A DNA stretch of 64,000 nucleotides from assembly GCA_045533955.1 (NCBI GenBank), contig JAZSIU010000101.1:1-64000 (forward strand), in the 5' to 3' direction. This document shows positions 53,096 to 62,050 of the stretch, piece by piece; the first letter of the stretch is position 1; every line of letters begins with the position of its first letter. Both the position numbers and the translations under genes were made by a program. The notes under the pieces were generated by a model. It saw only the letters and a program-made list of their open reading frames with translations. It searched no databases and was not told the origin of the DNA. This DNA is from HGM04593 sp045533955 (GTDB lineage Bacteria > Bacteroidota > Bacteroidia > Bacteroidales > Bacteroidaceae).

Positions 53096-53132
53096 TGTCA
53101 GAGACTGACACATTGTCGGCCAAAATGACACA
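53096..53132. promoter_or_regulatory. Repeated TGACAC motif upstream of dnaK
   Basis: TGTCAG/CTGACA form a 6-bp inverted repeat (53096-53110). TGACACA occurs twice in the same direction (53106-53112, 53126-53132), and CAAAATGACAC (53121-53131) is identical to the arm of the palindrome before clpB. It probably marks a shared chaperone control site; the distance to the ATG is about 175 bp. Confidence 0.4.
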
Positions 53133-53195
53133 CTTAATCCTCTTTTTTGGCCATTTAAGACAAAAATATCACTCACGAAAAGAAAAATTACACGT

Positions 53196-53211
53196 TGGCA
53201 CGGACTTTGTA
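53196..53211 (+). promoter_or_regulatory. Possible sigma-54-like promoter of dnaK
   Basis: TGGCACGGACTTTGTA matches TGGCACGnnnnTTGCA except for T in place of C at the -12 pair. It would start transcription about 85 nt before dnaK. An ordinary promoter using the TTTG is the alternative. A second TGGCACG (53071-53077) has no -12 partner. Confidence 0.35.
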
Positions 53212-53306
53212 ACAATATTAGTGTAGCGCACAAACAACAAACATAAATAAACGAACAAAAGCGCACATTTATAAGTTGAATAAATTAAAAATTAAATTAG
53301 AATATT

Positions 53307-55205
<1,899 letters not shown>

Positions 55206-55224
55206 TCGGCTCACCACACACAAC

Positions 55225-55260
55225 ATCAAGGGTGAAACTCTTTTGAGTTTCACCCTTGAT
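55225..55260 (+). terminator. Terminator after dnaK
   Basis: A perfect 16-bp stem, ATCAAGGGTGAAACTC with GAGTTTCACCCTTGAT, around TTTT. Confidence 0.85.
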
Positions 55261-55313
55261 TATTTAAATGCAACTATGTACAACATCTAAGAAAATCATT
55301 ATTCACAATCACA

Positions 55314-56966
55314 CTACTCTATCTGACGGCAATAGGTAACTCCCAAAAGGTCATAGATTTTCTTCAGTCGGGGCAGACGCTTTTTGAACTGTTCGAAATC
55401 CTTTTGCGCAGGCAGACACCACTGAACCTCACTTGCTGCACCCAATCGAGGCAGGAGCTGATAGAAAGCGTGCTCGGGATAAGCCACGTGCTCGGTCCAA
55501 AGGTTGACTTGCGGACCGAGAATCAATTTCTGTTGCTCGACGGTGAGGCTGTCGGGGATAAGCGGCTCGAACGAATAAACTTTGCTTGCCGACACAAGAT
55601 AACTGTCGGTTGTGCGCGGCTGCTTGCCGTAGTCCTTGAGCTGAGGATGGTCAATGTAACTATATACATTGGGGCTCATAATCACGCGATGTCCTTGACG
55701 GGCCGCCGCGATTCCACCCTTTACACCGCGCCACGACATAATGATAGAGCCACCCGAGAGACCACCCTCGAGAATCTCGTCCCAGCCTATAATATCACGG
55801 CCACGCTCCTTGATAAAGGCCTCTACCTCGCGGTTAATATAGCTCTGCAACTGATTCTCGGGCGAGTGTAGGCCATCGTCCTTTAGTCCAAGCTCTTTGA
55901 TTTTTGCCTGACATTTTGCACACTCGCGCCAACGGTTCTTGGGACACTCGTCGCCGCCAATATGAATAAATTTAGAGGGGAACACGTCGCACAACTCCCC
56001 CAGCACAGTTTTCAAGAAAGTAAGTGTCTCGGGATTACCGCCACAGAGAACCTCGCGGCTGACGCCCCAATAGGTACGCACGGGGTAAGAGCCGCCCTTG
56101 CAGCCGAGGTGCGGAAAGACGTGCAGAGCACTCTGCATATGTCCGGGAAGGTCAATTTCGGGTACTACGTTTATATAGCGCTCGGCAGCGTAGCGGACAA
56201 TCTCGCGGCACTCGTCCTGCGTATAGTACCCGCCGTATGGGACGCCGTTGTAAATTCCCGAATTTCCGGGGCCAATCACCGTCTCGGCACGTACACTACC
56301 CTTTACAGCCAATTGAGGATAGGCTTTGACCTCGAAACGCCACCCCTGATCCTCGGTAAGATGCCAATGAAATTGGTTGCTGCCGTGCAGAGCCATCACA
56401 TCAAGAAATTTCTTGATAAAGTCGACCGAGAAATAATGGCGGCCGCAGTCGAGCAACACGCCACGATAAAGGAAGCGCGGCTCGTCCCGAATCTCGACAA
56501 AGGGAAGCTCGAGACTCTGTGCATCGCTTTTTACAACGGGCAGAGACTTACGCAGCGTCTGCGCGGCGCGGAAAAGTCCCACCGGCTCGCGCGCCATAAT
56601 CTTAATGCCACGTTTATCGACCTTTAGAATATAAGCCTCTTTCTGCTGTTCGGTAAGCTCCGCAGCATCGTCCGCGGCGGGATAATCCAAACCGAGGCGT
56701 ACAGCGGCTTTTTTATCGTTCGGGGCGAGAGTGAGCCTCAGGCCGCTCGTCTCCTCGACCCATCCGCAGAGAAACTGTACGATGCGATAAATCTCGGGAT
56801 TACTTGCGTCAAAAGCGACAGTCGCGCCTTGTTGAAGATTAAACACTCGCGCCGAATCGACCTTTACCGATTTCGGCAAAGGGATAACATCATAATCGGC
56901 ACGTTGGGCAATGGCCGTCGCACAAAAGAGCGACAGCAGCAAGATGGTAGAAAAAAGGTGTCTCAT
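55314..56966 (-). CDS. Secreted beta-N-acetylhexosaminidase (GH20)
   Basis: Removes terminal N-acetylhexosamine from glycans. The start at 56966 gives a signal peptide (MRHLFSTILLLSLFCATAIAQ). A GH20b domain (about 22-150) precedes the catalytic barrel with FHWHLTEDQGWRFEVKAYP, the Asp-Glu pair in FIHIGGDECPKNRW, IIGWDEILEGG and the late LWTEHV. 550 residues, usual. No SusC/SusD partner is near, so it is not in a recognisable polysaccharide locus. The mntP stop lies about 90 bp upstream. Confidence 0.94.
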   Translation of the reverse strand: MRHLFSTILLLSLFCATAIAQRADYDVIPLPKSVKVDSARVFNLQQGATVAFDASNPEIYRIVQFLCGWVEETSGLRLTLAPNDKKAAVRLGLDYPAADDAAELTEQQKEAYILKVDKRGIKIMAREPVGLFRAAQTLRKSLPVVKSDAQSLELPFVEIRDEPRFLYRGVLLDCGRHYFSVDFIKKFLDVMALHGSNQFHWHLTEDQGWRFEVKAYPQLAVKGSVRAETVIGPGNSGIYNGVPYGGYYTQDECREIVRYAAERYINVVPEIDLPGHMQSALHVFPHLGCKGGSYPVRTYWGVSREVLCGGNPETLTFLKTVLGELCDVFPSKFIHIGGDECPKNRWRECAKCQAKIKELGLKDDGLHSPENQLQSYINREVEAFIKERGRDIIGWDEILEGGLSGGSIIMSWRGVKGGIAAARQGHRVIMSPNVYSYIDHPQLKDYGKQPRTTDSYLVSASKVYSFEPLIPDSLTVEQQKLILGPQVNLWTEHVAYPEHAFYQLLPRLGAASEVQWCLPAQKDFEQFKKRLPRLKKIYDLLGVTYCRQIE

Positions 56967-57052
56967 ATACTTTTTTATAAAATCACTCAATAAGTGCGAA
57001 TATAACCACAAAAGAGCGATAATAAAAAAAATTGCCTCGGAATGTGCAAAAA

Positions 57053-57628
57053 TCAGCCTAAAGTATGTTCCAAGAGTACCTTTACGCCTATTATAATAAG
57101 AATAATCCCCCCCCACAGCTCGGGGCGCAGACGCCGGGCATAACGTTTACCGAATTTCACGCCAATCAACAGTCCTGCGATGGACATTGCAAACGACACA
57201 ATGCCAATAATAAGCAGCGGCGAGAAAAGATGCTCCATAGAGTGAATACCCATACACGAAAAAGATATTCCCACCGCAAAAGCGTCAATGCTTGTGGCAA
57301 TGGCCATCGTAAAAATAACTTTCAGCGAGCGGGGATTAAAGCGCCTGTCTTCCTCGTCTTTAAACGCCTCCATAATCATCCGTCCACCTAGGAACAGCAA
57401 AATGGCAAACGCAATCCAATGGTCGAAACTCTCAATAATATCGCGACAATAATCGGTACCCAACCACCCCAGAAGCGGATTAAGCGCCTGAAAAAAACCG
57501 AACAAAAAAGCCATCGTCAGCATCGGACGCCACAGAATGCGTCTGAGGATAACACCCGAGGCAAGCGACACTGCAAAGCAGTCCATCGCCAACGCAAAAG
57601 CCAATATTAAAGCCTCAAAAAAGCTCAT
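57053..57628 (-). CDS. mntP: Manganese efflux pump MntP family protein
   Basis: A 191-residue inner-membrane protein with six helices in two inverted DUF204 repeats: ALILAFALAMDCFAVSLASG and ATSIDAFAVGISFSCMGIHS carry the conserved Asp residues for Mn2+. The start at 57628 (MSFFEAL) is the family start; the open frame upstream of it runs over the tmRNA promoter. An eight-base C run on the plus strand (57107-57114) lies near its 3' end and could slip, altering only the last helix. Confidence 0.93.
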   Translation of the reverse strand: MSFFEALILAFALAMDCFAVSLASGVILRRILWRPMLTMAFLFGFFQALNPLLGWLGTDYCRDIIESFDHWIAFAILLFLGGRMIMEAFKDEEDRRFNPRSLKVIFTMAIATSIDAFAVGISFSCMGIHSMEHLFSPLLIIGIVSFAMSIAGLLIGVKFGKRYARRLRPELWGGIILIIIGVKVLLEHTLG

Positions 57629-57671
57629 ATTCACCCATCTTTTAACAAAATGCAAAAATAGTTTAATTTTA

Positions 57672-57701
57672 TTGTACTTACAAAATAAAATCGTATCTTT
57701 G
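57672..57701 (+). promoter_or_regulatory. Promoter of the tmRNA gene
   Basis: TTG (57672-57674), 19 bp, TATCTTTG (57694-57701), a full match. The predicted start lies near 57707, so precursor tmRNA has a leader of about 55 nt to be removed. Confidence 0.75.
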
Positions 57702-57762
57702 CAATGATAAGGGAACGACATTTTGCGTTCACCTGAATTTTTATTGCGACCTTTCCGCACAA

Positions 57763-58158
57763 GGGGCTATTTGGTTTTGACAGCGGGCAGAAAAGGTACG
57801 TAAGCACGCAGTGCCTCGTCCGGTTTGCACTATAATCCGAGCCGTCAACAATTATCTGGCGAAAACAATTATGCTCTCGCTGCTTAATCGAAGTACAGTA
57901 GATTAGCTTTATCCCGATACAAGGTGTTGGGACGAGACATCACCCGGACGCAGTTGTTCCGAAGCAATCCGATACGGTGGTGCAGGCAACTCGGGACTAG
58001 TCGTAGCAAGCCTCGATGCTGCGGCGAAATTTCAGAGGATAAGGTATATGTTGGTTGTCGCGGTCTTGCATATACTCGAAAATCTTACCGATGACTAAGC
58101 GTGTAGAAAGCGTATTGTTTCCTCGTTTGGACGAGGGTTCGACTCCCTCTAGCTCCAC
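57763..58158 (+). ncRNA. ssrA: Transfer-messenger RNA (tmRNA)
   Basis: tmRNA with SmpB rescues stalled ribosomes and tags the nascent chain. The 5' end GGGGCTATTTGGTTTTGACA and the 3' T-arm GGGTTCGACTCCCTCTAGCTCC are diagnostic. GGGGCTA pairs with TAGCTCC (one G.T) as acceptor stem. CCA is not encoded. The resume frame starts at GGC (57858) and reads GENNYALAA, then TAA (57885-57887), so the tag is (A)GENNYALAA. It is one-piece, about 396 nt. Confidence 0.97.
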
Positions 58159-58162
58159 AAAC

Positions 58163-58207
58163 AAAAAAAAATCGTGTATCGAAGACTTTTTTCGATACAC
58201 GATTTTT
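58163..58207 (+). terminator. Terminator of tmRNA
   Basis: ATCGTGTATCGAA pairs with TTCGATACACGAT around a short loop, flanked by A and T runs. Confidence 0.85.
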
Positions 58208-58367
58208 TTACACCGGCAATCAGAGCACTCACCGCCCGAGACTCATCCGAAACAATAGCTGTGTGGAGAACACGGGTAAAAAGACCAATATAAATAATTT
58301 TGACTACACATTGTTGTATATTTCAACAATTTTCACGAAATTTGCACCAAACACAAGTACAAAAAGT

Positions 58368-59252
58368 ATGGCACTAACAGAAATTTTGGATAACATTTAC
58401 CTTAAAAAGGTTCCATTACAAGGGTTTGCGACAATAAAATCGTCGTTGCAGCAATTTGTACAACGCGCCTATCAGTTTCAGTTTACCTCAATTTTTTGGT
58501 GCCTGAGTGGAGAGGCTCTCTTCACCATCGACGGACAGAAACACCGTTTCACTCCGGGACAGATTATTATCTGTCCGCGCGGCTCGAACATATTGTTGTT
58601 GGATATTACAAGCGACTTTTCAGCACTGCTGTTGGGCCTCTCGAAGCATATATGGCTGGCTGCACGCAGCGCACTAAGCCCCGAGGAGATGCAAAATATC
58701 GAGCGTCGCCCGCTCAAGGGAAACAACACAACTGCGACACAAGTATTTGTGCCCAACATTTTCCATCAGATTGAAATTATGGAGGCGTTCATCGTCGAGG
58801 AGCCCGAGCGCGCCGAGTATTGCCGCAAGAACATTGTACTCTCGGTCAACGCCCTACTGCTCTATATGCTCGAGATAAAAAACAAGAGCGAGCTATCGGG
58901 CAAGGACAATATAAGCGAAAGCAAGGATAAGATTTTCAACAATTTCAGAATGCTGCTCACACAGAAATTCCGCGAAGAGCGCTCGGTACAGTATTACGCC
59001 GATAATCTAAAAATTTCGACCCGACACCTGAACACAATCTGCCAACGAGCATCGGGACAGAATGCCAAAGAGATTATCGACCAATATACTATTATAGAGC
59101 TACAAGTGGCGCTTATGTACACGCATAAAAGTTTCCAAGAGCTTGTAAACGATTTTCATTTCCCCGACCAAAGCTATCTGAACAGATATTTCAAACGGCA
59201 CACGGGCTACTCGCTGTCGGAGTTTAGAACAAATGGAGTAATGGTAGATTAA
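58368..59252 (+). CDS. AraC family transcriptional regulator
   Basis: About 294 residues from the ATG at 58368 (MALTEILDNI); a frame to 58263 adds 35 residues that overlap the likely promoter region. The N-terminal part is a cupin-like sensor (GQIIICPRGSNILLLD). The C-terminal part is the double helix-turn-helix: YYADNLKISTRHLNTICQRA, TIIELQVALMYTHKSFQELV, HFPDQSYLNRYFKRHTGYSL. The ligand and target are unknown. It lies directly behind tmRNA and is convergent with menA. Confidence 0.88.
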   Translation: MALTEILDNIYLKKVPLQGFATIKSSLQQFVQRAYQFQFTSIFWCLSGEALFTIDGQKHRFTPGQIIICPRGSNILLLDITSDFSALLLGLSKHIWLAARSALSPEEMQNIERRPLKGNNTTATQVFVPNIFHQIEIMEAFIVEEPERAEYCRKNIVLSVNALLLYMLEIKNKSELSGKDNISESKDKIFNNFRMLLTQKFREERSVQYYADNLKISTRHLNTICQRASGQNAKEIIDQYTIIELQVALMYTHKSFQELVNDFHFPDQSYLNRYFKRHTGYSLSEFRTNGVMVD

Positions 59253-59324
59253 ATGTTACGTTGGGCCCGGGTTACTCTCTACCGATGGAGGAAAGTAAAA
59301 AGCCATCGACCTGTTAAATATACA

Positions 59325-60209
59325 CTAACGACAGATAATAAACACAGAGAGCAGAAGCACGGTAAAAGCAAGCAGATTCAACGCAGTGCGCCCCAGAAGC
59401 GGATTCAACGCAGCGCCACGACACTCCATAACTTTATGCCACGTTGCAATGTGCATACACAAATAAAAAATTGGGGCCACAAGCGTCCACAGCGGCAGTT
59501 GCAGCCATAGGGGAAGCATTATCACCATTGCCAACAATCCCGAAACAAGATAGGCCCGTCCCATAATGACCCGACCAAAAATAACAACCGTTGTACGCTT
59601 CCCCACTGCCTCATCATCCTCTTTGTCGCGATAATTATTCACGACAAGGACATTCGCCGCAAGAAGCCCTATGGCCAACGACGTTGTAAGCAGCACGGGC
59701 AGTTGCCCCCACCCTCCCGTTTGCAGATAACAGGTAAAAGTAACCGGCACGACGCCGAAGAAAACAATCACGGCAATATCCCCGAGGCCGTGATGCGACA
59801 AAGGGTAAGGCCCTGTGCTATAAGCAAGTGCAAAAAGCAGTATCACACAACCCACAATAATAAGCCACAGACCACCATATAAAAGCATCAGAGAGCCAAA
59901 GATAGCCGCCGCGCCCAACATAAGAAAAGTGGCACGCTTCATAGCCCCGGGCGAAATATCCCCCTCGGTTACACCACGACGAAAGCCCTCGCGGCCCTTG
60001 CGGTCGAGCCCATTTTCAAAGTCGTAATACTCATTGGCAAAATTTGATGCAATCTGTGCCGAAAGAGCAAACAAAAGACACAGCAACGCCGGGACAAAAG
60101 AAAAACTCCCCTGCCACACAGCGCAACCACAGCCCGCTAACACCCCCGCAATGCTCACAGGCAGCGTGCGCAGACGCATAGCCTCAATCCATCTTCCCAT
60201 CATACGCAT
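59325..60209 (-). CDS. menA: 1,4-dihydroxy-2-naphthoate polyprenyltransferase
   Basis: Attaches the polyprenyl side chain in menaquinone synthesis. A UbiA-type membrane protein of 294 residues with about nine helices; Mg-prenyl-diphosphate motif one ASNFANEYYDFENGLD and motif two NNYRDKEDDEAVGKRT. The start LRTLPVSIAGVLAGCG is typical of MenA. It follows ubiE by 4 bp on the same strand; the two encode consecutive steps. Confidence 0.95.
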   Translation of the reverse strand: MRMMGRWIEAMRLRTLPVSIAGVLAGCGCAVWQGSFSFVPALLCLLFALSAQIASNFANEYYDFENGLDRKGREGFRRGVTEGDISPGAMKRATFLMLGAAAIFGSLMLLYGGLWLIIVGCVILLFALAYSTGPYPLSHHGLGDIAVIVFFGVVPVTFTCYLQTGGWGQLPVLLTTSLAIGLLAANVLVVNNYRDKEDDEAVGKRTTVVIFGRVIMGRAYLVSGLLAMVIMLPLWLQLPLWTLVAPIFYLCMHIATWHKVMECRGAALNPLLGRTALNLLAFTVLLLSVFIICR

Positions 60210-60213
60210 AATA

Positions 60214-60909
60214 CTATTTTACCCCAACGTACATACGGCAGATGCCAAAAGTAAAGGCCTTGTGCCTCACCTCGGCAAATCCCGCCTCACGCATCATCGG
60301 GATAAATTTATCGGGCGAGGGAAAGTGAAGCACCGACGCCGGCAGGTACTCATAGGCACTGCGATTACCCGAGACCATTCCACCAACAGCCGGCAGGATA
60401 TTTAGAAAATAGAGTTTATAACACCAACGGATAAAAGCATTCGAGGGCACAGAGAGCTCGAGAATCACCAATTTCCCTCCGGGTTTAAGCACGCGGCACA
60501 TTTCCTGTAAGCCCACACTCAGATGCTCAAAATTACGTACCCCGAAGCCCACCGAAATACGGTCAAAGGTATTATCCTCGTAGGTGAGAGCTTCGCAATC
60601 GCCATATTCCAGCACGGCACTTACGCCCGACGAGAGAATCTTGCGGCGGCCCACCTCCATCATCCCTTCGGAAAGGTCGATGCCTGTTACCGAACTGCCG
60701 TCGGCCGCACGTCGGGCAATCTCAATGGTAAAATCGCCTGTGCCGCAAGCAACGTCGAGCACAGCAAGCTGTTGGTTGCAATCGACAATCTCGCTGACAG
60801 CCTTACGGCGCCACCCCTTATCAATGTTCAACGATAGAATATGATTCAGTTTATCGTAGTCGGGAGCAATATTGTCGAACAATTTTTTTATTTTCTCTTT
60901 TTTTGCCAT
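60214..60909 (-). CDS. ubiE: Demethylmenaquinone methyltransferase UbiE/MenG
   Basis: The SAM-dependent C-methylation that completes menaquinone. SAM motif AVLDVACGTGDFTIE, YEDNTFDRISVGFGVRNFEH and RVLKPGGKLVILELSVP are family marks. 231 residues, normal. It begins the ubiE-menA pair. The BASS-type gene upstream stops 8 bp before its start and may be co-transcribed. Confidence 0.95.
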   Translation of the reverse strand: MAKKEKIKKLFDNIAPDYDKLNHILSLNIDKGWRRKAVSEIVDCNQQLAVLDVACGTGDFTIEIARRAADGSSVTGIDLSEGMMEVGRRKILSSGVSAVLEYGDCEALTYEDNTFDRISVGFGVRNFEHLSVGLQEMCRVLKPGGKLVILELSVPSNAFIRWCYKLYFLNILPAVGGMVSGNRSAYEYLPASVLHFPSPDKFIPMMREAGFAEVRHKAFTFGICRMYVGVK

Positions 60910-60916
60910 AGAGCCA

Positions 60917-61765
60917 TTATTTCTTTATTTTGAACACATACAGTAATAAAATCACATTCATCAGCAGTGCGTAGATTATTGCCGGAATAGCCATCTCGCC
61001 ACTATTAAAGATAAAAGGTGAGGTTGCTATGGCAATTGCTTGTGCCGCATTCTGCATCCCCACCTCTATCACAATTGTACGACGAGCGGCACCGCTCAAT
61101 CCGCCTAAGCGCGAGAGCATCGAGCTGCAAAGCATACTCGCCAAAATGAGCATTGCACACGTCAGCCCAATGAGGCCGAAATTATCAATTATTTCACTTG
61201 TATATTGCAGAAAAAACAACAACGCCAATGCCATAAGCGCCGGAAAGGCCAATTTATTAAGTACTTTACTCACCCTTATCGCCTTTTCCGGCGCAAAGCA
61301 TCTTAAAATCCAACCGGCAGCCAGAGGAACGAACAGCAGCACTATATTCTGAACAAGCAACTCAGCAACGGGCAGCTCAATTGCTATACCCGCATTATGC
61401 GATACAAAATCCGAGGTTGCCTGCATAATAATGGGCAGAGTAAAAAGCGTCAGCACACTGCTCAGCGCCGTCAGCGTTACCGAGAGGGCGACGTCGCCTC
61501 TTGCAAGCATCGAAAAAACATTCGATGAGCTGCCTCCGGGACAGCAGGCAATAAGCACAATGCCCATAAAATAGATAGCAGATAGATTCAGCAACCACGC
61601 AAGCGCAAAAGCAATGGCAGGCAACAGCACCAACTGCCCCGCCATTCCAAGAGCAACAGCACGAGGATTGCGCATAACATTTACAAAAGCCTCTTTCTTG
61701 AGCTCAGTTCCCAGAAGAAACATCAGCACAATGAGAATAGGCATCACGATCCAAATTGTATTCAT
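60917..61765 (-). CDS. Bile acid:sodium symporter (BASS) family transporter
   Basis: A 282-residue inner-membrane protein with about nine to ten helices. Family segments are LIACCPGGSSSNVFSMLARG and IVIEVGMQNAAQAIAIATSP, the two crossing unwound regions of the fold. BASS members carry bile acids, pantoate or other organic anions with Na+; the substrate cannot be told. The spacing (8 bp to ubiE) suggests an operon with menaquinone genes, but no functional link is known. Confidence 0.88.
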   Translation of the reverse strand: MNTIWIVMPILIVLMFLLGTELKKEAFVNVMRNPRAVALGMAGQLVLLPAIAFALAWLLNLSAIYFMGIVLIACCPGGSSSNVFSMLARGDVALSVTLTALSSVLTLFTLPIIMQATSDFVSHNAGIAIELPVAELLVQNIVLLFVPLAAGWILRCFAPEKAIRVSKVLNKLAFPALMALALLFFLQYTSEIIDNFGLIGLTCAMLILASMLCSSMLSRLGGLSGAARRTIVIEVGMQNAAQAIAIATSPFIFNSGEMAIPAIIYALLMNVILLLYVFKIKK

Positions 61766-61787
61766 CAGTCTTAATTATTATCGAGTG

Positions 61788-61819
61788 CGAAGATACAAAA
61801 AAAGTGTTAAAAGAGACAA
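61788..61819 (-). promoter_or_regulatory. Promoter of the BASS-ubiE-menA unit
   Basis: On the minus strand TTG (61819-61817), 21 bp, TATCTTCG (61795-61788). Confidence 0.55.
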
Positions 61820-61831
61820 CGGGATATAAAG

Positions 61832-61857
61832 AAAAAGGAGTTCTTACGAACTCCTTT
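61832..61857 (-). terminator. Terminator of tRNA-Arg
   Basis: AAAGGAGTTC and GAACTCCTTT pair around a 4-nt loop, with TTTCTTT following on the minus strand. Confidence 0.8.
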
Positions 61858-61858
61858 G

Positions 61859-61932
61859 TGATCCCGGCAGGATTCAAACCTGCAACCTTCTGATCCGTAG
61901 TCAGATGCTCTATTCAGTTGAGCTACGAGACC
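61859..61932 (-). tRNA. tRNA-Arg(ACG)
   Basis: A 74-nt cloverleaf on the minus strand. The acceptor GGTCTCG pairs with CGGGATC (wobbles included), the D arm has AGCTCAACTGAATAGAGC, the anticodon loop is CTACGGA with ACG, and the T arm has GGTTTGAATCC. CCA is not encoded. The anticodon A is presumably edited to inosine by TadA. Confidence 0.95.
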
Positions 61933-61952
61933 GTTGTTTTTGTTTGACGTTG

Positions 61953-61982
61953 CAAAGGTACTGCTTTTTTTGATACCACCAA
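61953..61982 (-). promoter_or_regulatory. Promoter of tRNA-Arg
   Basis: On the minus strand TTG (61982-61980), 19 bp, TACCTTTG (61960-61953), a full match. The start is expected about 14 nt before the tRNA. Confidence 0.7.
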
Positions 61983-62050
61983 AACTTTTGGCACTTTTTT
62001 TTCAAAAAAAAACATTTTTTTTGTTGGCATCTTTACAGTCGCCCCTATTT

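Noticed and set aside
53017..53226. Small open frame of 69 codons before dnaK
   Set aside because: It overlaps the repeat motifs and the likely promoter, has no recognisable features and is best explained as a chance frame.
56966..57116. N-terminal extension of the hexosaminidase gene
   Set aside because: It would overlap mntP and hide the signal peptide; the ATG at 56966 gives a normal secreted enzyme.
57763..58158. tmRNA gene as an integration site for a mobile element
   Set aside because: No integrase, no duplicated 3' end of the tmRNA and no foreign-looking gene follow; the neighbour is an ordinary AraC regulator.
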